Source of the DNA: Acidobacteriaceae bacterium KBS 146
Lineage (GTDB): Bacteria; Acidobacteriota; Terriglobia; Terriglobales; Acidobacteriaceae
NCBI GenBank assembly: GCA_000688615.1
Contig: JHVA01000001.1
Location: 682,001 to 746,000, forward strand
Reading direction: 5' to 3'
DNA: 64,000 bases
Below the pieces are notes generated by a model. The model ran no database searches. It was not told the DNA's origin and saw only the letters and a program-made list of their open reading frames with translations. Below are positions 8,434-15,749 of this stretch, in pieces. Position 1 is the stretch's first letter, and every line of letters starts with the position of its first letter. The position numbers were made by a program, and so were the translations under genes.

Positions 8434-8766
8434 TCAAGCCTTTAGGAAATATTCGTCGATGACGGCCGCCGCTTTTTTGGCGTCGTCCTGCTGAAAACAT
8501 CGAACTACGCGACCGACGCAATGGATGATTACGTCGGTTGACGATCCCATCACCGCAGCCGGCATCGCAATCGTGAATTCGATTCTGCTGTTAACTTCAA
8601 GGAGATATTCACTTACAAAGAGAAGGCCGTTTGCCGAGATATTTTCCGTGACGGCCTGGAATTCCCCCTTAGGGCTCTGGATCTGCAAAGGGAGCTTCAT
8701 GGGAAAGCGCACCGCAGTGCGGACCGGAACCGGATTGTCCTCTTTAAGCTTCATCCAATGGCCCAT
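8434..8766 (-). CDS. PilZ-domain protein
   Basis: A 110-residue single-domain PilZ protein. The family binds cyclic di-GMP through an RxxxR arm and a (D/N)xSxxG strand. Both are visible: RTAVR (residues 16-20) and ENISANGLLF (about 42-51, with NISANG as the motif). A ribosome site AAAGGAGGG lies four bases before ATG 8766, which supports that start over the in-frame ATG at 8754. It is co-directional with, and four bases upstream of, the degenerate-receiver LuxR gene, suggesting one transcript. A diguanylate cyclase is encoded elsewhere in the window at 41.5 kb. Confidence 0.82.
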   Translation of the reverse strand: MGHWMKLKEDNPVPVRTAVRFPMKLPLQIQSPKGEFQAVTENISANGLLFVSEYLLEVNSRIEFTIAMPAAVMGSSTDVIIHCVGRVVRCFQQDDAKKAAAVIDEYFLKA

Positions 8767-8974
8767 GAACCCTCCTTTCCACCTCTACTGGTAACGTTTT
8801 AGATACCTATCACACAGGAGTCTACAGCACAAAGTAACCAATGCGATCCTTTTTTCCGTGAGAAGTTTTTAATTGGGACGGACGAAAGTGGGATCGTCAA
8901 GTCTGGTGGGAAGCATTGCTAAATCCAGCAGATTCCGCCATACTTAGTTGTTGGGTACTGTCGTCTGCCCCGAC

Positions 8975-9004
8975 CCGAGTGGACTCGGCGGCTTTGCCGT
9001 TTTC
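8975..9004 (+). promoter_or_regulatory. Paired hairpins in the rpsP leader, possible attenuator
   Basis: CCGAG-UGGA-CUCGG (8975-8988) overlaps CGGC (8986-8989) pairing with GCCG (8996-8999), which is followed by TTTT. The two stems share bases and so exclude each other, as in attenuators. They lie within 65 bases upstream of rpsP. Structure is read by eye, and no experimental counterpart is claimed. Confidence 0.3.
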
Positions 9005-9036
9005 GCCCAAAAATACAGTATTGAGAGGCTTTTCTC

Positions 9037-9294
9037 GTGTTGATGATCCGTTTGGCGCGCGTTGGAGCGCGCAAGCAGCCCCACTATCGCGTTGTTGTCA
9101 TTGAGAAGGACCGTGCCCGCAACGGACGTTCCGTCGAAGTGGTGGGCACCTATAATCCGCGTACCAACCCCGCCAGCGTCGACCTTAAGCGCGACCGTAT
9201 CGACTACTGGACCAGCAAAGGCGCCCAGTTGTCGGATCGCGTTGGAAAACTCCTCGCCACGACTCCTGCCGCAGAGGCAGCGCCGGCAGCCTAG
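9037..9294 (+). CDS. rpsP: 30S ribosomal protein S16
   Basis: An 85-residue S16 protein with the invariant opening MIRLARVGARKQPHYRVVV and the segment VEVVGTYNPRTNP. GTG 9037, TTG 9040 and ATG 9043 are all in frame. GAGAGG (9023-9028) is eight bases before the GTG and 14 before the ATG, so GTG is preferred. It heads the usual rpsP-khpA-rimM-trmD-rplS-rnhB translation cluster. The C-terminal tail is short and Ala-rich. Confidence 0.97.
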   Translation: MLMIRLARVGARKQPHYRVVVIEKDRARNGRSVEVVGTYNPRTNPASVDLKRDRIDYWTSKGAQLSDRVGKLLATTPAAEAAPAA

Positions 9295-9305
9295 TTACTA
9301 TGAAG

Positions 9306-9341
9306 AATCTTTGGGAACGCAGAAGTAGGTTCCCAAAGATT
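9306..9341 (+). other. Long perfect hairpin downstream of rpsP
   Basis: AATCTTTGGGAAC (9306-9318) pairs perfectly with GTTCCCAAAGATT (9329-9341) around a ten-base loop. There is no T-run after it, so it fits RNA stabilisation, processing or a factor-dependent stop better than a classical terminator. It sits in the 272-bp gap before khpA, in which I see no other gene. Confidence 0.6.
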
Positions 9342-9566
9342 TGGTAATGCCGAAGGTTCCTCGTGTTCCATCAGGGAACTCCTCACGTAGACTTCAGGTA
9401 TTGCGATTCCGATAGCTCGGGTTTCTCCAGGAGAAGCTTTGTGGATGCCGCCCGGGCATATCGACTAACCGCGGCTACGCTCGTGCAGTCCATCCTGAGA
9501 TCTCGCAATAGACGAGGCGAAACGGTAGAGCAGAAGCCCGCATTGTGAATCCCCAGGAGGTGTGTG

Positions 9567-9860
9567 ATGACCCAGTCCGAACAAAGGGCGGGCGAAAGTA
9601 GTAGCTACGCGAACATGATTGAGCTCGTCGGCGATATCGCGCGGGCCTTGGTGGACTACCCTGAAAATGTCTCTGTCGAAACTTTTGACGAAGAAGAGTC
9701 GACCGTAATCCGCCTGCGGGTTGCTGCCAGCGATATCGGAAAAGTCATTGGAAAACAAGGCAGAACGGCTCGTTCCATGCGAACCATTCTCGCGGCAGCG
9801 AGTATGAAGCTGAAACACCGCTTTGCCCTCGATATCGTCGAAGATCATCATCAGGCCTGA
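9567..9860 (+). CDS. khpA: KH-domain RNA-binding protein KhpA (YlqC)
   Basis: A 97-residue single KH domain protein. KhpA proteins bind RNA and sit next to rpsP in many bacteria. The GxxG loop is visible in IGKVIGKQGRTARSMRTIL (residues about 50-68). The frame is open from GTG 9564, but AGGAGG at 9555-9560 is six bases before ATG 9567, which is the better start. The preceding core EEESTVIRLRVAASD matches the beta strand before the KH helix. rimM starts 30 bases after it. Confidence 0.93.
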   Translation: MTQSEQRAGESSSYANMIELVGDIARALVDYPENVSVETFDEEESTVIRLRVAASDIGKVIGKQGRTARSMRTILAAASMKLKHRFALDIVEDHHQA

Positions 9861-9890
9861 TATTCCTTCACCAACGGCTATCCTGCTGTT

Positions 9891-10481
9891 ATGCAATCCG
9901 ATCCGTCAACATGGGTGGTGTTAGCTCACCTGCTTCGTCCTCAGGGGCGTAAAGGCGAGCTTCTCGCAGAGCTTCTAACCGATTTTCCTGAACTCCTCGT
10001 TGGACGTGAGGATGCCTTCCTTGTGCCTCCGGGATTCGCTGGAGATCGTGCGGGAGCGAGATCTGTTGCAATCAGCTCCTCATGGCTTCCTGTGGGAAAA
10101 AACCAGGGACGAGTTGTTCTTCAGATTGCGGGAATCGAGACGATTTCTGACGCCGAGACAATCGCCGGACTTGATGTTGCAGTCCCCGGAGATCAGCGTC
10201 TGCCTCTCGACGAGGATTCCGTTTACGTCAGTGATCTGATCGGGTGTGATCTTTTTGATAAAGAAGTACCGGTCGGAGAGATTACTGAAGTGCACTTCCC
10301 TGTCACCGCCGAGGGCACAAGGCTAAGGGATGTTGCCCCCATGCTTATCGTCCAGACAGACACAGGAGAGGAAGTTCTGGTGCCTTTTGTAAAGGCGTTC
10401 GTGAAGCTCATGGACCTTGCGGCCCGGCAGCTCACGATGGAGCTGCCGGCCGGCTTAGTCGACGTCAACAAGAAAAGCTAG
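9891..10481 (+). CDS. rimM: Ribosome maturation factor RimM
   Basis: A 196-residue RimM, which binds S19 and assists 16S rRNA 3'-domain maturation. The N-terminal domain opens with VVLAHLLRPQGRKGELLAELLTD, a version of the family's G-x-hG-x-x-G-E block. The C-terminal PRC-barrel domain has VYVSDLIGCDLFD and EVLVPFVKAFV. Its stop overlaps the convergent outer-membrane-type gene by four bases. No strong ribosome site is seen before the ATG. Normal family length. Confidence 0.93.
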   Translation: MQSDPSTWVVLAHLLRPQGRKGELLAELLTDFPELLVGREDAFLVPPGFAGDRAGARSVAISSSWLPVGKNQGRVVLQIAGIETISDAETIAGLDVAVPGDQRLPLDEDSVYVSDLIGCDLFDKEVPVGEITEVHFPVTAEGTRLRDVAPMLIVQTDTGEEVLVPFVKAFVKLMDLAARQLTMELPAGLVDVNKKS

Positions 10482-11476
10482 AAGCGGTAGCCGAATCCCA
10501 GGGAAACTACCGGATAAACCGGAACATTGCTCAGGGTATCGTTGATGTCCCGGATCTCATCCCGCAGACCCTGCTGCGCATCGGCGTTGTCAGCAAAGCT
10601 GAAGCATCCGTCCTGCTGGCAGGCAGTCCCTGTAAGAGAGACGCGGAGCGTTGGCGCACCTACGTAGGCGACACCAAACTCCAGCGGAACCGAGATGTGT
10701 CGATGCTCCCCTGGAAGAATATTCCGGAAACCTGCGGTCAGCATCGGCGAGACCCGGCGGGGAAAGGTGAGTCTAGCGTCTCCGTGGACGGGGTCGTCCA
10801 CGCTGTTAATGAAGTTTTCGTCGCCCAGGGTAAAGTGCTCTCCGGCAGGCACGTGCGATGGTGCGGTCACGTAGTTGTTGGCGTACAGGATTCCTGGGCT
10901 GATGTGGAAGTTCCTTCCGTGACGCGGAAACCAATCGAGGCGCAGGTTGCCGGAACGCAGTTTGATGCGCGAGTCATAGTGAAGGCCGTCTACATCGAAC
11001 TCAGAGCCGAAGGACAACAGATTGGCTCCTCCACGCAGATCGAAGTGGCGGGCGAGCGGAGTGGAAACGGTAAACCCTCCACCGAGCGAATTGGCCAGGG
11101 CTTCCAGACGCCACGACCGGAATAGGCCCTTTTCACGGCTTGGAGCGGCTCCCGCTACATTTGCTGCAGGAGCAGAACGCGTCGGGGCCTTTGTTTCTGC
11201 CTCGGGAGCGCGATTCTCCAGAGAAGCTACTTCGACGTCAGTCGACTGTGCGCTGCTGGAGTAGCTCTGCTGGATAGGCGCGGACTGAGCTCGAAGTTCC
11301 CGAGTGACAGTGTTTGTCAGAAACAGCACGGAAGCTGCGAGAATGATCTGTGATGCGAAGCGCCGAGTTTTATAGCGCGTGCATGTTGTGATAGTTGTAT
11401 TTACCCTGAAGTTCAGAGTCGAGAGTTTGCGAATCCCACGTACCGTTCGCTCAGAGAAGGTCCCTTTGATCCCCAA
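10478..11476 (-). CDS. Putative outer-membrane beta-barrel protein inside the translation cluster
   Basis: A 332-residue protein of unknown function. A hydrophobic export segment lies at about residues 42-55 (ASQIILAASVLFLT), then a Ser/Ala/Pro-rich linker to about 112, then alternating strands with many aromatic residues and a final GFGYRF. A terminal Phe is the usual signature of outer-membrane barrels. The only good start is TTG 11476, with GAGGT about nine bases upstream. That start shares base 11476 with the divergent trmD ATG, and the gene's end overlaps rimM. It is an opposite-strand insertion in an otherwise conserved operon. No family is recognised with confidence. Confidence 0.65.
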   Translation of the reverse strand: MGIKGTFSERTVRGIRKLSTLNFRVNTTITTCTRYKTRRFASQIILAASVLFLTNTVTRELRAQSAPIQQSYSSSAQSTDVEVASLENRAPEAETKAPTRSAPAANVAGAAPSREKGLFRSWRLEALANSLGGGFTVSTPLARHFDLRGGANLLSFGSEFDVDGLHYDSRIKLRSGNLRLDWFPRHGRNFHISPGILYANNYVTAPSHVPAGEHFTLGDENFINSVDDPVHGDARLTFPRRVSPMLTAGFRNILPGEHRHISVPLEFGVAYVGAPTLRVSLTGTACQQDGCFSFADNADAQQGLRDEIRDINDTLSNVPVYPVVSLGFGYRF

Positions 11477-12303
11477 TGCGCTTTGACCTCATTTCTATCT
11501 TTCCGGATTTTTTTGCCAGCTTCTTCGAGTACGGGATTCTCAAGCGTGCCCGCGCAGCGGGTCTGGTCGAAATTGCGACTCACGATCTGCGCGCCTTTAC
11601 CAATGACCGGCATCGTACGGTTGACGACAGGCCCTTCGGTGGTGGCGAAGGAATGGTCCTCAAACTGAAACCAATCTACGATGCTGTTGCCTCCTTGAAC
11701 ATCACCCATAAGCGGGAGCGTGATCCCCTAAGAGAGTCGGTGATTCTCCTGTCAGCACAAGGCCATCCCTTTACCCAAAAAGTTGCGCATGAACTGGCCG
11801 GCCTTGATCGAGTCGTGCTGATCTGCGGGCGCTATGAAGGGGTGGATGAACGCGTGAACGAGTTGCTGTGTGATCGCGAGCTGTCCATTGGCGACTACGT
11901 TTTATCCGGTGGCGAGCTGGGTGCGGCTGTGATCGTAGATGCCGTCGTGCGTTTGTTGCCCGGGGCGTTAGGGCATCCCGACTCCTCCCGGTTTGAGAGC
12001 TTTGGGGTCCAGGACACGGATGAGATAGAACTCCCCGGCGATCCTCCAAGAACGACCCACGGCGCTGGGGGGATTCTCGACTACCCGCACTACACCCGGC
12101 CCGCCGACTTTGAGGGGCATGTCGTTCCGGATGTGCTGCAGGGAGGAAATCACGATGCAATTCGTTTGTGGCGCCGTGAGACAGCTCTTCGTAAAACGTT
12201 AGAGAACAGACCTGATCTGCTGGAAAAGGCGGAGCTTAGTAAACAGGATCAGAAAATTCTCGAAAGGCTGCAGTACGAATTGGGGGAAAATCGGAAGGAA
12301 TGA
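11476..12303 (+). CDS. trmD: tRNA (guanine-37-N1)-methyltransferase TrmD
   Basis: A 275-residue SPOUT methyltransferase that makes m1G37 in tRNA and prevents frameshifting. The opening MRFDLISIFPDFF, the D-x-R-FGGG-x-GM loop (DDRPFGGGEGMVLK), and the SAM-binding trefoil-knot segments LICGRYEGVDERV and IGDYVLSGGELGA are all present. Because the upstream neighbour runs on the other strand, trmD needs a promoter inside that gene or read-through from rimM. Its end is 96 bases before rplS. Confidence 0.97.
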   Translation: MRFDLISIFPDFFASFFEYGILKRARAAGLVEIATHDLRAFTNDRHRTVDDRPFGGGEGMVLKLKPIYDAVASLNITHKRERDPLRESVILLSAQGHPFTQKVAHELAGLDRVVLICGRYEGVDERVNELLCDRELSIGDYVLSGGELGAAVIVDAVVRLLPGALGHPDSSRFESFGVQDTDEIELPGDPPRTTHGAGGILDYPHYTRPADFEGHVVPDVLQGGNHDAIRLWRRETALRKTLENRPDLLEKAELSKQDQKILERLQYELGENRKE

Positions 12304-12399
12304 ACCAAGCCGGATTCCCTGGAGCGGGTTCGAGGTTTTCTATCCCTAATTGATTGAAATCGTGTAAACTGAAGACTCGAGTTCATATAGGAATTAGTC

Positions 12400-12756
12400 A
12401 TGTCTATTCATCCCATCATGCAGAAACTGGCCGCGAAACTTGAGCGGACCGATATTCCCGATTTCGCTCCCGGTGACACTGTCCGCGTTCAGGTCAAGAT
12501 CCGTGAGGGTGAGAAGGAGCGTCTGCAGGCATTTGAAGGAATCGTAATCGCCTGCCGCAAGGGACCCCAGGGTACCTTTACTGTTCGCAAGATGAGCTTC
12601 GGCCAGGGTGTCGAGCGCATCTTCCCTTACAACTCCAAGGTCGTTGACAAGATTCAGAAGGTTCGTTCGTACGAGGTTCGTCGTTCGAAGCTTTTCTATC
12701 TTCGCGGTCTCCGCGGCAAAGCCGCTCGCCTGCGAGAGGTCGAGCGCGCCAGCTAA
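12400..12756 (+). CDS. rplS: 50S ribosomal protein L19
   Basis: A 118-residue L19. Diagnostic segments are [26 protein letters not shown] (read in two parts), [19 protein letters not shown] and a basic tail [19 protein letters not shown]19 sits at the 30S-50S interface. It has the usual place after trmD. A hairpin with a T-run follows (12783-12805). Confidence 0.97.
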   Translation: MSIHPIMQKLAAKLERTDIPDFAPGDTVRVQVKIREGEKERLQAFEGIVIACRKGPQGTFTVRKMSFGQGVERIFPYNSKVVDKIQKVRSYEVRRSKLFYLRGLRGKAARLREVERAS

Positions 12757-12782
12757 ATTCAGGTTCTTTATTTCCACAGAAG

Positions 12783-12808
12783 CCACGGCCTTGCGTCGTG
12801 GTTTTCTC
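12783..12808 (+). terminator. Likely intrinsic terminator after rplS
   Basis: CCACG (12783-12787) pairs with CGTGG (12797-12801) and is followed by TTTTCTCTT. The stem is short at five pairs, so termination may be partial and allow expression of rnhB downstream. Confidence 0.5.
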
Positions 12809-12839
12809 TTGCTCCGGTTATAAACTTTGCCATAGAGCT

Positions 12840-13610
12840 ATGGCGTCCTCCACTCCTCTTCGCAGCCAGAAAACCGTTACGGCGGCAACGGCAAAGCAAC
12901 AGATGCTGCGCCAGCTGATCTGCAGCGATGCCCCCGAACAGGCCCTTCGTTATTGCGGCTACCGCGTCATCGCTGGTGTGGATGAGGTAGGCCGCGGCGC
13001 GCTATTCGGGCCGGTGGTCGCAGCAGCGGTGATTCTTCCCGAGCGCATCAAAGGGCTCGCTACAGCGGGACTTAAAGACTCTAAACAGCTTTTACGCAAA
13101 GACCGTGAGCGGCTAGAGCGCAGGATCCGCAAGATCGCACTCGCGGTCTGCGTGGCTGAAGTAGATGCGGAGACGATCGACCGGATCAACATCTATCAGG
13201 CGACGCGCGTGGCGATGCTGGCGGCGGTGCAAGGGCTTTCGATAGAGCCGGATCATCTGTTGATCGACGCTATGCGGATCGATCATCCCTGCAGGCAGAC
13301 GAAGCTGATCTACGGCGATTCGCTGAGCCTTTCGATCGCCGCGGCGTCGGTTGTCGCAAAGGTGCATCGCGACGCCCTGATGCGTGAGCTTGATGCGCTG
13401 CATCCGGGTTACGGCCTGGCTTCGCATAAGGGTTACGGAACGCCGGAGCACCGGCGCGCGCTGGCGCAGCAGGGACCATCGATGCTGCATCGGAGGACGT
13501 TTGCTCCGGTGAGAGCTGTTGATCCGAATGCAGCGATTGAAGAATTGGTCTCGGGCGAGCTTTTCGACCTGGACCTGGAAGAGGGGGCAGCCGATTGGGC
13601 CAGCGACTGA
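12840..13610 (+). CDS. rnhB: Ribonuclease HII
   Basis: Cleaves the RNA strand of RNA-DNA hybrids, including single embedded ribonucleotides. The catalytic DE pair is in IAGVDEVGRGALFGPVVAA, the third acidic site is in LKDSKQL, and the final Asp is in HLLIDAMRID. The typical SIAAASVVAKVHRD and HPGYGLASHKGYGTPEH blocks follow. The start is set at ATG 12840; the frame is open from 12798, but that part overlaps the terminator. The end overlaps the next gene. The acidic C-terminal tail after position 245 is an extension. Confidence 0.95.
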   Translation: MASSTPLRSQKTVTAATAKQQMLRQLICSDAPEQALRYCGYRVIAGVDEVGRGALFGPVVAAAVILPERIKGLATAGLKDSKQLLRKDRERLERRIRKIALAVCVAEVDAETIDRINIYQATRVAMLAAVQGLSIEPDHLLIDAMRIDHPCRQTKLIYGDSLSLSIAAASVVAKVHRDALMRELDALHPGYGLASHKGYGTPEHRRALAQQGPSMLHRRTFAPVRAVDPNAAIEELVSGELFDLDLEEGAADWASD

Positions 13611-14323
13611 TGTGTGTGGTGGCGCATCCTGATGACGAGTGTTTCGGGTTTGGCGGAGCGCTGGCGTTGGCGTCCGATCGCGGGATCGAGACCTCTGTTA
13701 TCTGCATGACAGATGGTCAGGCGGCCACGCATCGAGGGTCGGCGAACTCAGGCGTGGAGCTGGGGGAGACGCGGCGCAAAGAATTTGCGGCTTCCTGTGA
13801 CGTGCTCGGTGTAACCGAGCATGAGCTGCTGGACTACCACGATGGGCAGCTTCAGAACGTCCCGGTGCTCGAAGCAGCGGAGCACCTGGTAAAACGGATG
13901 CGACGATTCCGGCCCAACGTTGTGATTACATTTGGCGGCGACGGCGGACTGAATGTTCATCCGGACCACATGATGGTCTCTTTCTGGACGACAACTGCGT
14001 TTCACTGGTCGGGTCGAACGAACCGGTTCCCGGAGGTTACTCCGATCTTTCAGCCGGAACGTTTGTTTCACCTGAGCACCAACGCTTTTCTTCCCGAGCG
14101 ACATCCTCCGATGCCCAGCCCCTGGAGCGCGGCGGTGAATATCGAAGCGGTGCGGGAGCGGAAGACCGAGGCATTTCGCAGGCATGTCTCTCAGGCGCCG
14201 TTGATGGAGAGGACGAAGCCATTTTTCGCCGAGCACGGCAGCGAGGAGTTCTACACCCTTGTAGCGGCAGCGACTCCCGGACCGGTGGGGCTGTTGAAGG
14301 ACCTCTTTGATGGTTTGGCTTGA
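13595..14323 (+). CDS. PIG-L family N-acetylglucosaminyl deacetylase-like protein
   Basis: A 242-residue LmbE/PIG-L deacetylase. The zinc-binding motif AHPDDE is at residues 10-15, and the second metal histidine is in VHPDHM. The family removes acetyl groups from GlcNAc conjugates such as glycolipids or low-molecular-weight thiol precursors; the substrate here is unknown. TTG 13595 has GAGGGGG seven bases upstream and keeps the first beta strand (QRLMCVV) whole. ATG 13610 overlaps the rnhB stop but would truncate that strand. Likely co-transcribed with rnhB. Confidence 0.85.
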   Translation: MGQRLMCVVAHPDDECFGFGGALALASDRGIETSVICMTDGQAATHRGSANSGVELGETRRKEFAASCDVLGVTEHELLDYHDGQLQNVPVLEAAEHLVKRMRRFRPNVVITFGGDGGLNVHPDHMMVSFWTTTAFHWSGRTNRFPEVTPIFQPERLFHLSTNAFLPERHPPMPSPWSAAVNIEAVRERKTEAFRRHVSQAPLMERTKPFFAEHGSEEFYTLVAAATPGPVGLLKDLFDGLA

Positions 14324-14345
14324 GGGTACCCCGGCAGTCTTTTTA

Positions 14346-14426
14346 CGCAAAGTCTTCAAAGATAAGGATTTAGCCTTGGACTTTTTCGCAAAGTCTTGCA
14401 TGGTAATGGTTTAGATGCATAGTCTT
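14346..14426 (+). repeat. Three short direct repeats, GCAAAGTCTT type
   Basis: CGCAAAGTCTT occurs at 14346-14356 and 14387-14397, and GCATAGTCTT at 14417-14426. Each is followed within about 15 bases by an AT-rich GG(A/T)TTA-like stretch. Spacing is 41 then about 30 bases, so this is a degenerate cluster and not a CRISPR. Confidence 0.5.
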
Positions 14427-14505
14427 GAAAATAAATAGGTTACAGCTGCATTCATTAGTCGCGAGCCTGTGACGTCATTGACTCGATCGACTGGGCAAAC
14501 GCAGA

Positions 14506-14555
14506 TCCTTCGACTGCGCCTCTCGCGAAAGACCGCGAGAGGCGCAGCTCAGGAG
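14506..14555. repeat. REP-like long palindrome
   Basis: CTGCGCCTCTCGCG (14514-14527) pairs perfectly with CGCGAGAGGCGCAG (14534-14547) around AAAGAC. The flanks ATCCTTCGA and CTCAGGAGGA resemble the CTTCGACT...CTCAGGATGA edges of interspersed palindromic elements seen in some bacterial genomes; that resemblance is from memory. Confidence 0.55.
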
Positions 14556-14930
14556 GACACCATGGTGGGAGCCGTTGGGATGGTGACTCCACGCTGTTGC
14601 CTGCAGGGCCAGGGTGTGACCATAAGGGGAGCATGCGCGGTCGTAACACCGATGCCGTTGCCTCACAGTGGTGGGTAGCGTTCGAGTGGCGTCAAAGGTT
14701 TGTGTGACCTAGGGCCGTTGCTCAGTGAATCCGTGGTCGTTGCGCACAGGGCGAACGGCAGAACGCGAGATTTTCTTTAGAGCGAAAGGTTGAGCGGACC
14801 AGACAACCGCAATGGATCCTCATCCCTACTAGAACTAGTTTAACTGAAACGCGAGAGTGATTCGGCACCTACAAGCTGTTATATTTCAGCAGCTTGCGGC
14901 CATTTGCGCTTGACACGGTAGACTTGGGCC

Positions 14931-15527
14931 ATGGATTGGCATGTGCTTGAAGAGGTCCTTGATCCCCTTCCCGTCTTTCACGGCTGGATGCGGGAGGCGG
15001 AAACGACAGAACCCAATGATCCAAATGCGGCAGCGCTGGCGACGGCGACGAAGGATGGGTATCCGAGCGTTCGAATGGTGCTGGTCAAGAGGGTGGACGA
15101 CCAGGGATTCTGCTTTTACACCAATGCGGAGAGTCGGAAGGGCCGCGAGCTGACGATCAATGCCAGAGCCGCGCTGTGCTTTCACTGGAAGAGCCTGAGG
15201 CGGCAGGTGCGCGTGGAGGGGCCAGTCGTGGAGCTGTCCGCGGAGGACGCAGACCAGTACTTTCATAGCCGGTCGCGTGTCAGCCAGCTTGGCGCCGCTG
15301 TCTCCCAACAGAGCAGGCCGCTTGAAAGCCGCAAACGGCTGGAGGAGCTGGTAAAGCAGTTTGGGGCGGAGCACCCGGGGGAGGTTCCTCGTCCGGAATC
15401 CTGGAAGGGTTACGCTGTCAGGCCTGAACGGATTGAGCTTTGGATGGACGGAGAGTACAGGCTACACAACCGTTTTCTGTTTGTTCGCCAGGGAGACGGA
15501 TGGACCAGGACCAGGCTGTTTCCGTAG
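14931..15527 (+). CDS. pdxH: Pyridoxamine 5'-phosphate oxidase
   Basis: A 198-residue FMN-dependent oxidase that converts pyridoxine or pyridoxamine 5'-phosphate to pyridoxal 5'-phosphate. Recognisable segments are PSVRMVLVKRVDDQGFCFYTN (FMN and substrate strand), SRKGREL, RRQVRVEGPVVEL, and the C-terminal PRPESWKGYAVRP followed by IELWMDGEYRLHNR. The length is near the usual 200-220, with a short N-terminus. A monocistronic gene; no other B6 gene is nearby. Confidence 0.95.
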   Translation: MDWHVLEEVLDPLPVFHGWMREAETTEPNDPNAAALATATKDGYPSVRMVLVKRVDDQGFCFYTNAESRKGRELTINARAALCFHWKSLRRQVRVEGPVVELSAEDADQYFHSRSRVSQLGAAVSQQSRPLESRKRLEELVKQFGAEHPGEVPRPESWKGYAVRPERIELWMDGEYRLHNRFLFVRQGDGWTRTRLFP

Positions 15528-15749
15528 GGATGCCGTGAAGACTGGCGTGCTTTACTGAGGACCGTTCCGAGATACATGGTCGCCACTTTTTTGAACCCCG
15601 CGATCGCGGCTTCAAATCCCACTTCGACGAAGAGATCGGCGGCGTTAAGAAAGCCGGCGACGCGTTGCGTGCATTCTGGAATGCCGAACGATGGTTGTGA
15701 TTGATATAGTTCGGGGTGCAGCGAAATTAGCTTTCGACAGGAGTGAGAG

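Larger units (their letters stand above)
14324..14930. other. 607-bp intergenic region without a gene
   Basis: Between the PIG-L gene and pdxH. It holds the GCAAAGTCTT repeats, a 14-bp perfect palindrome and a small palindrome ACTAGAACTAGT near 14828. The reading frames in it (both strands near 14455-14678) overlap the palindrome, lack ribosome sites and have no recognisable protein character. Confidence 0.6.

Noticed and set aside
9363..9548. 61-residue frame between rpsP and khpA
   Set aside because: No ribosome site, no domain, and it lies just past the long hairpin. Probably chance.
14346..14426. Possible CRISPR array
   Set aside because: Repeat units are only 10-11 bases with uneven spacing of 41 and about 30, no spacer-sized unique units and no cas genes nearby.
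14455..14678. Small frames on both strands in the pdxH upstream gap
   Set aside because: All overlap the REP-like palindrome, and none has a ribosome site or protein character.
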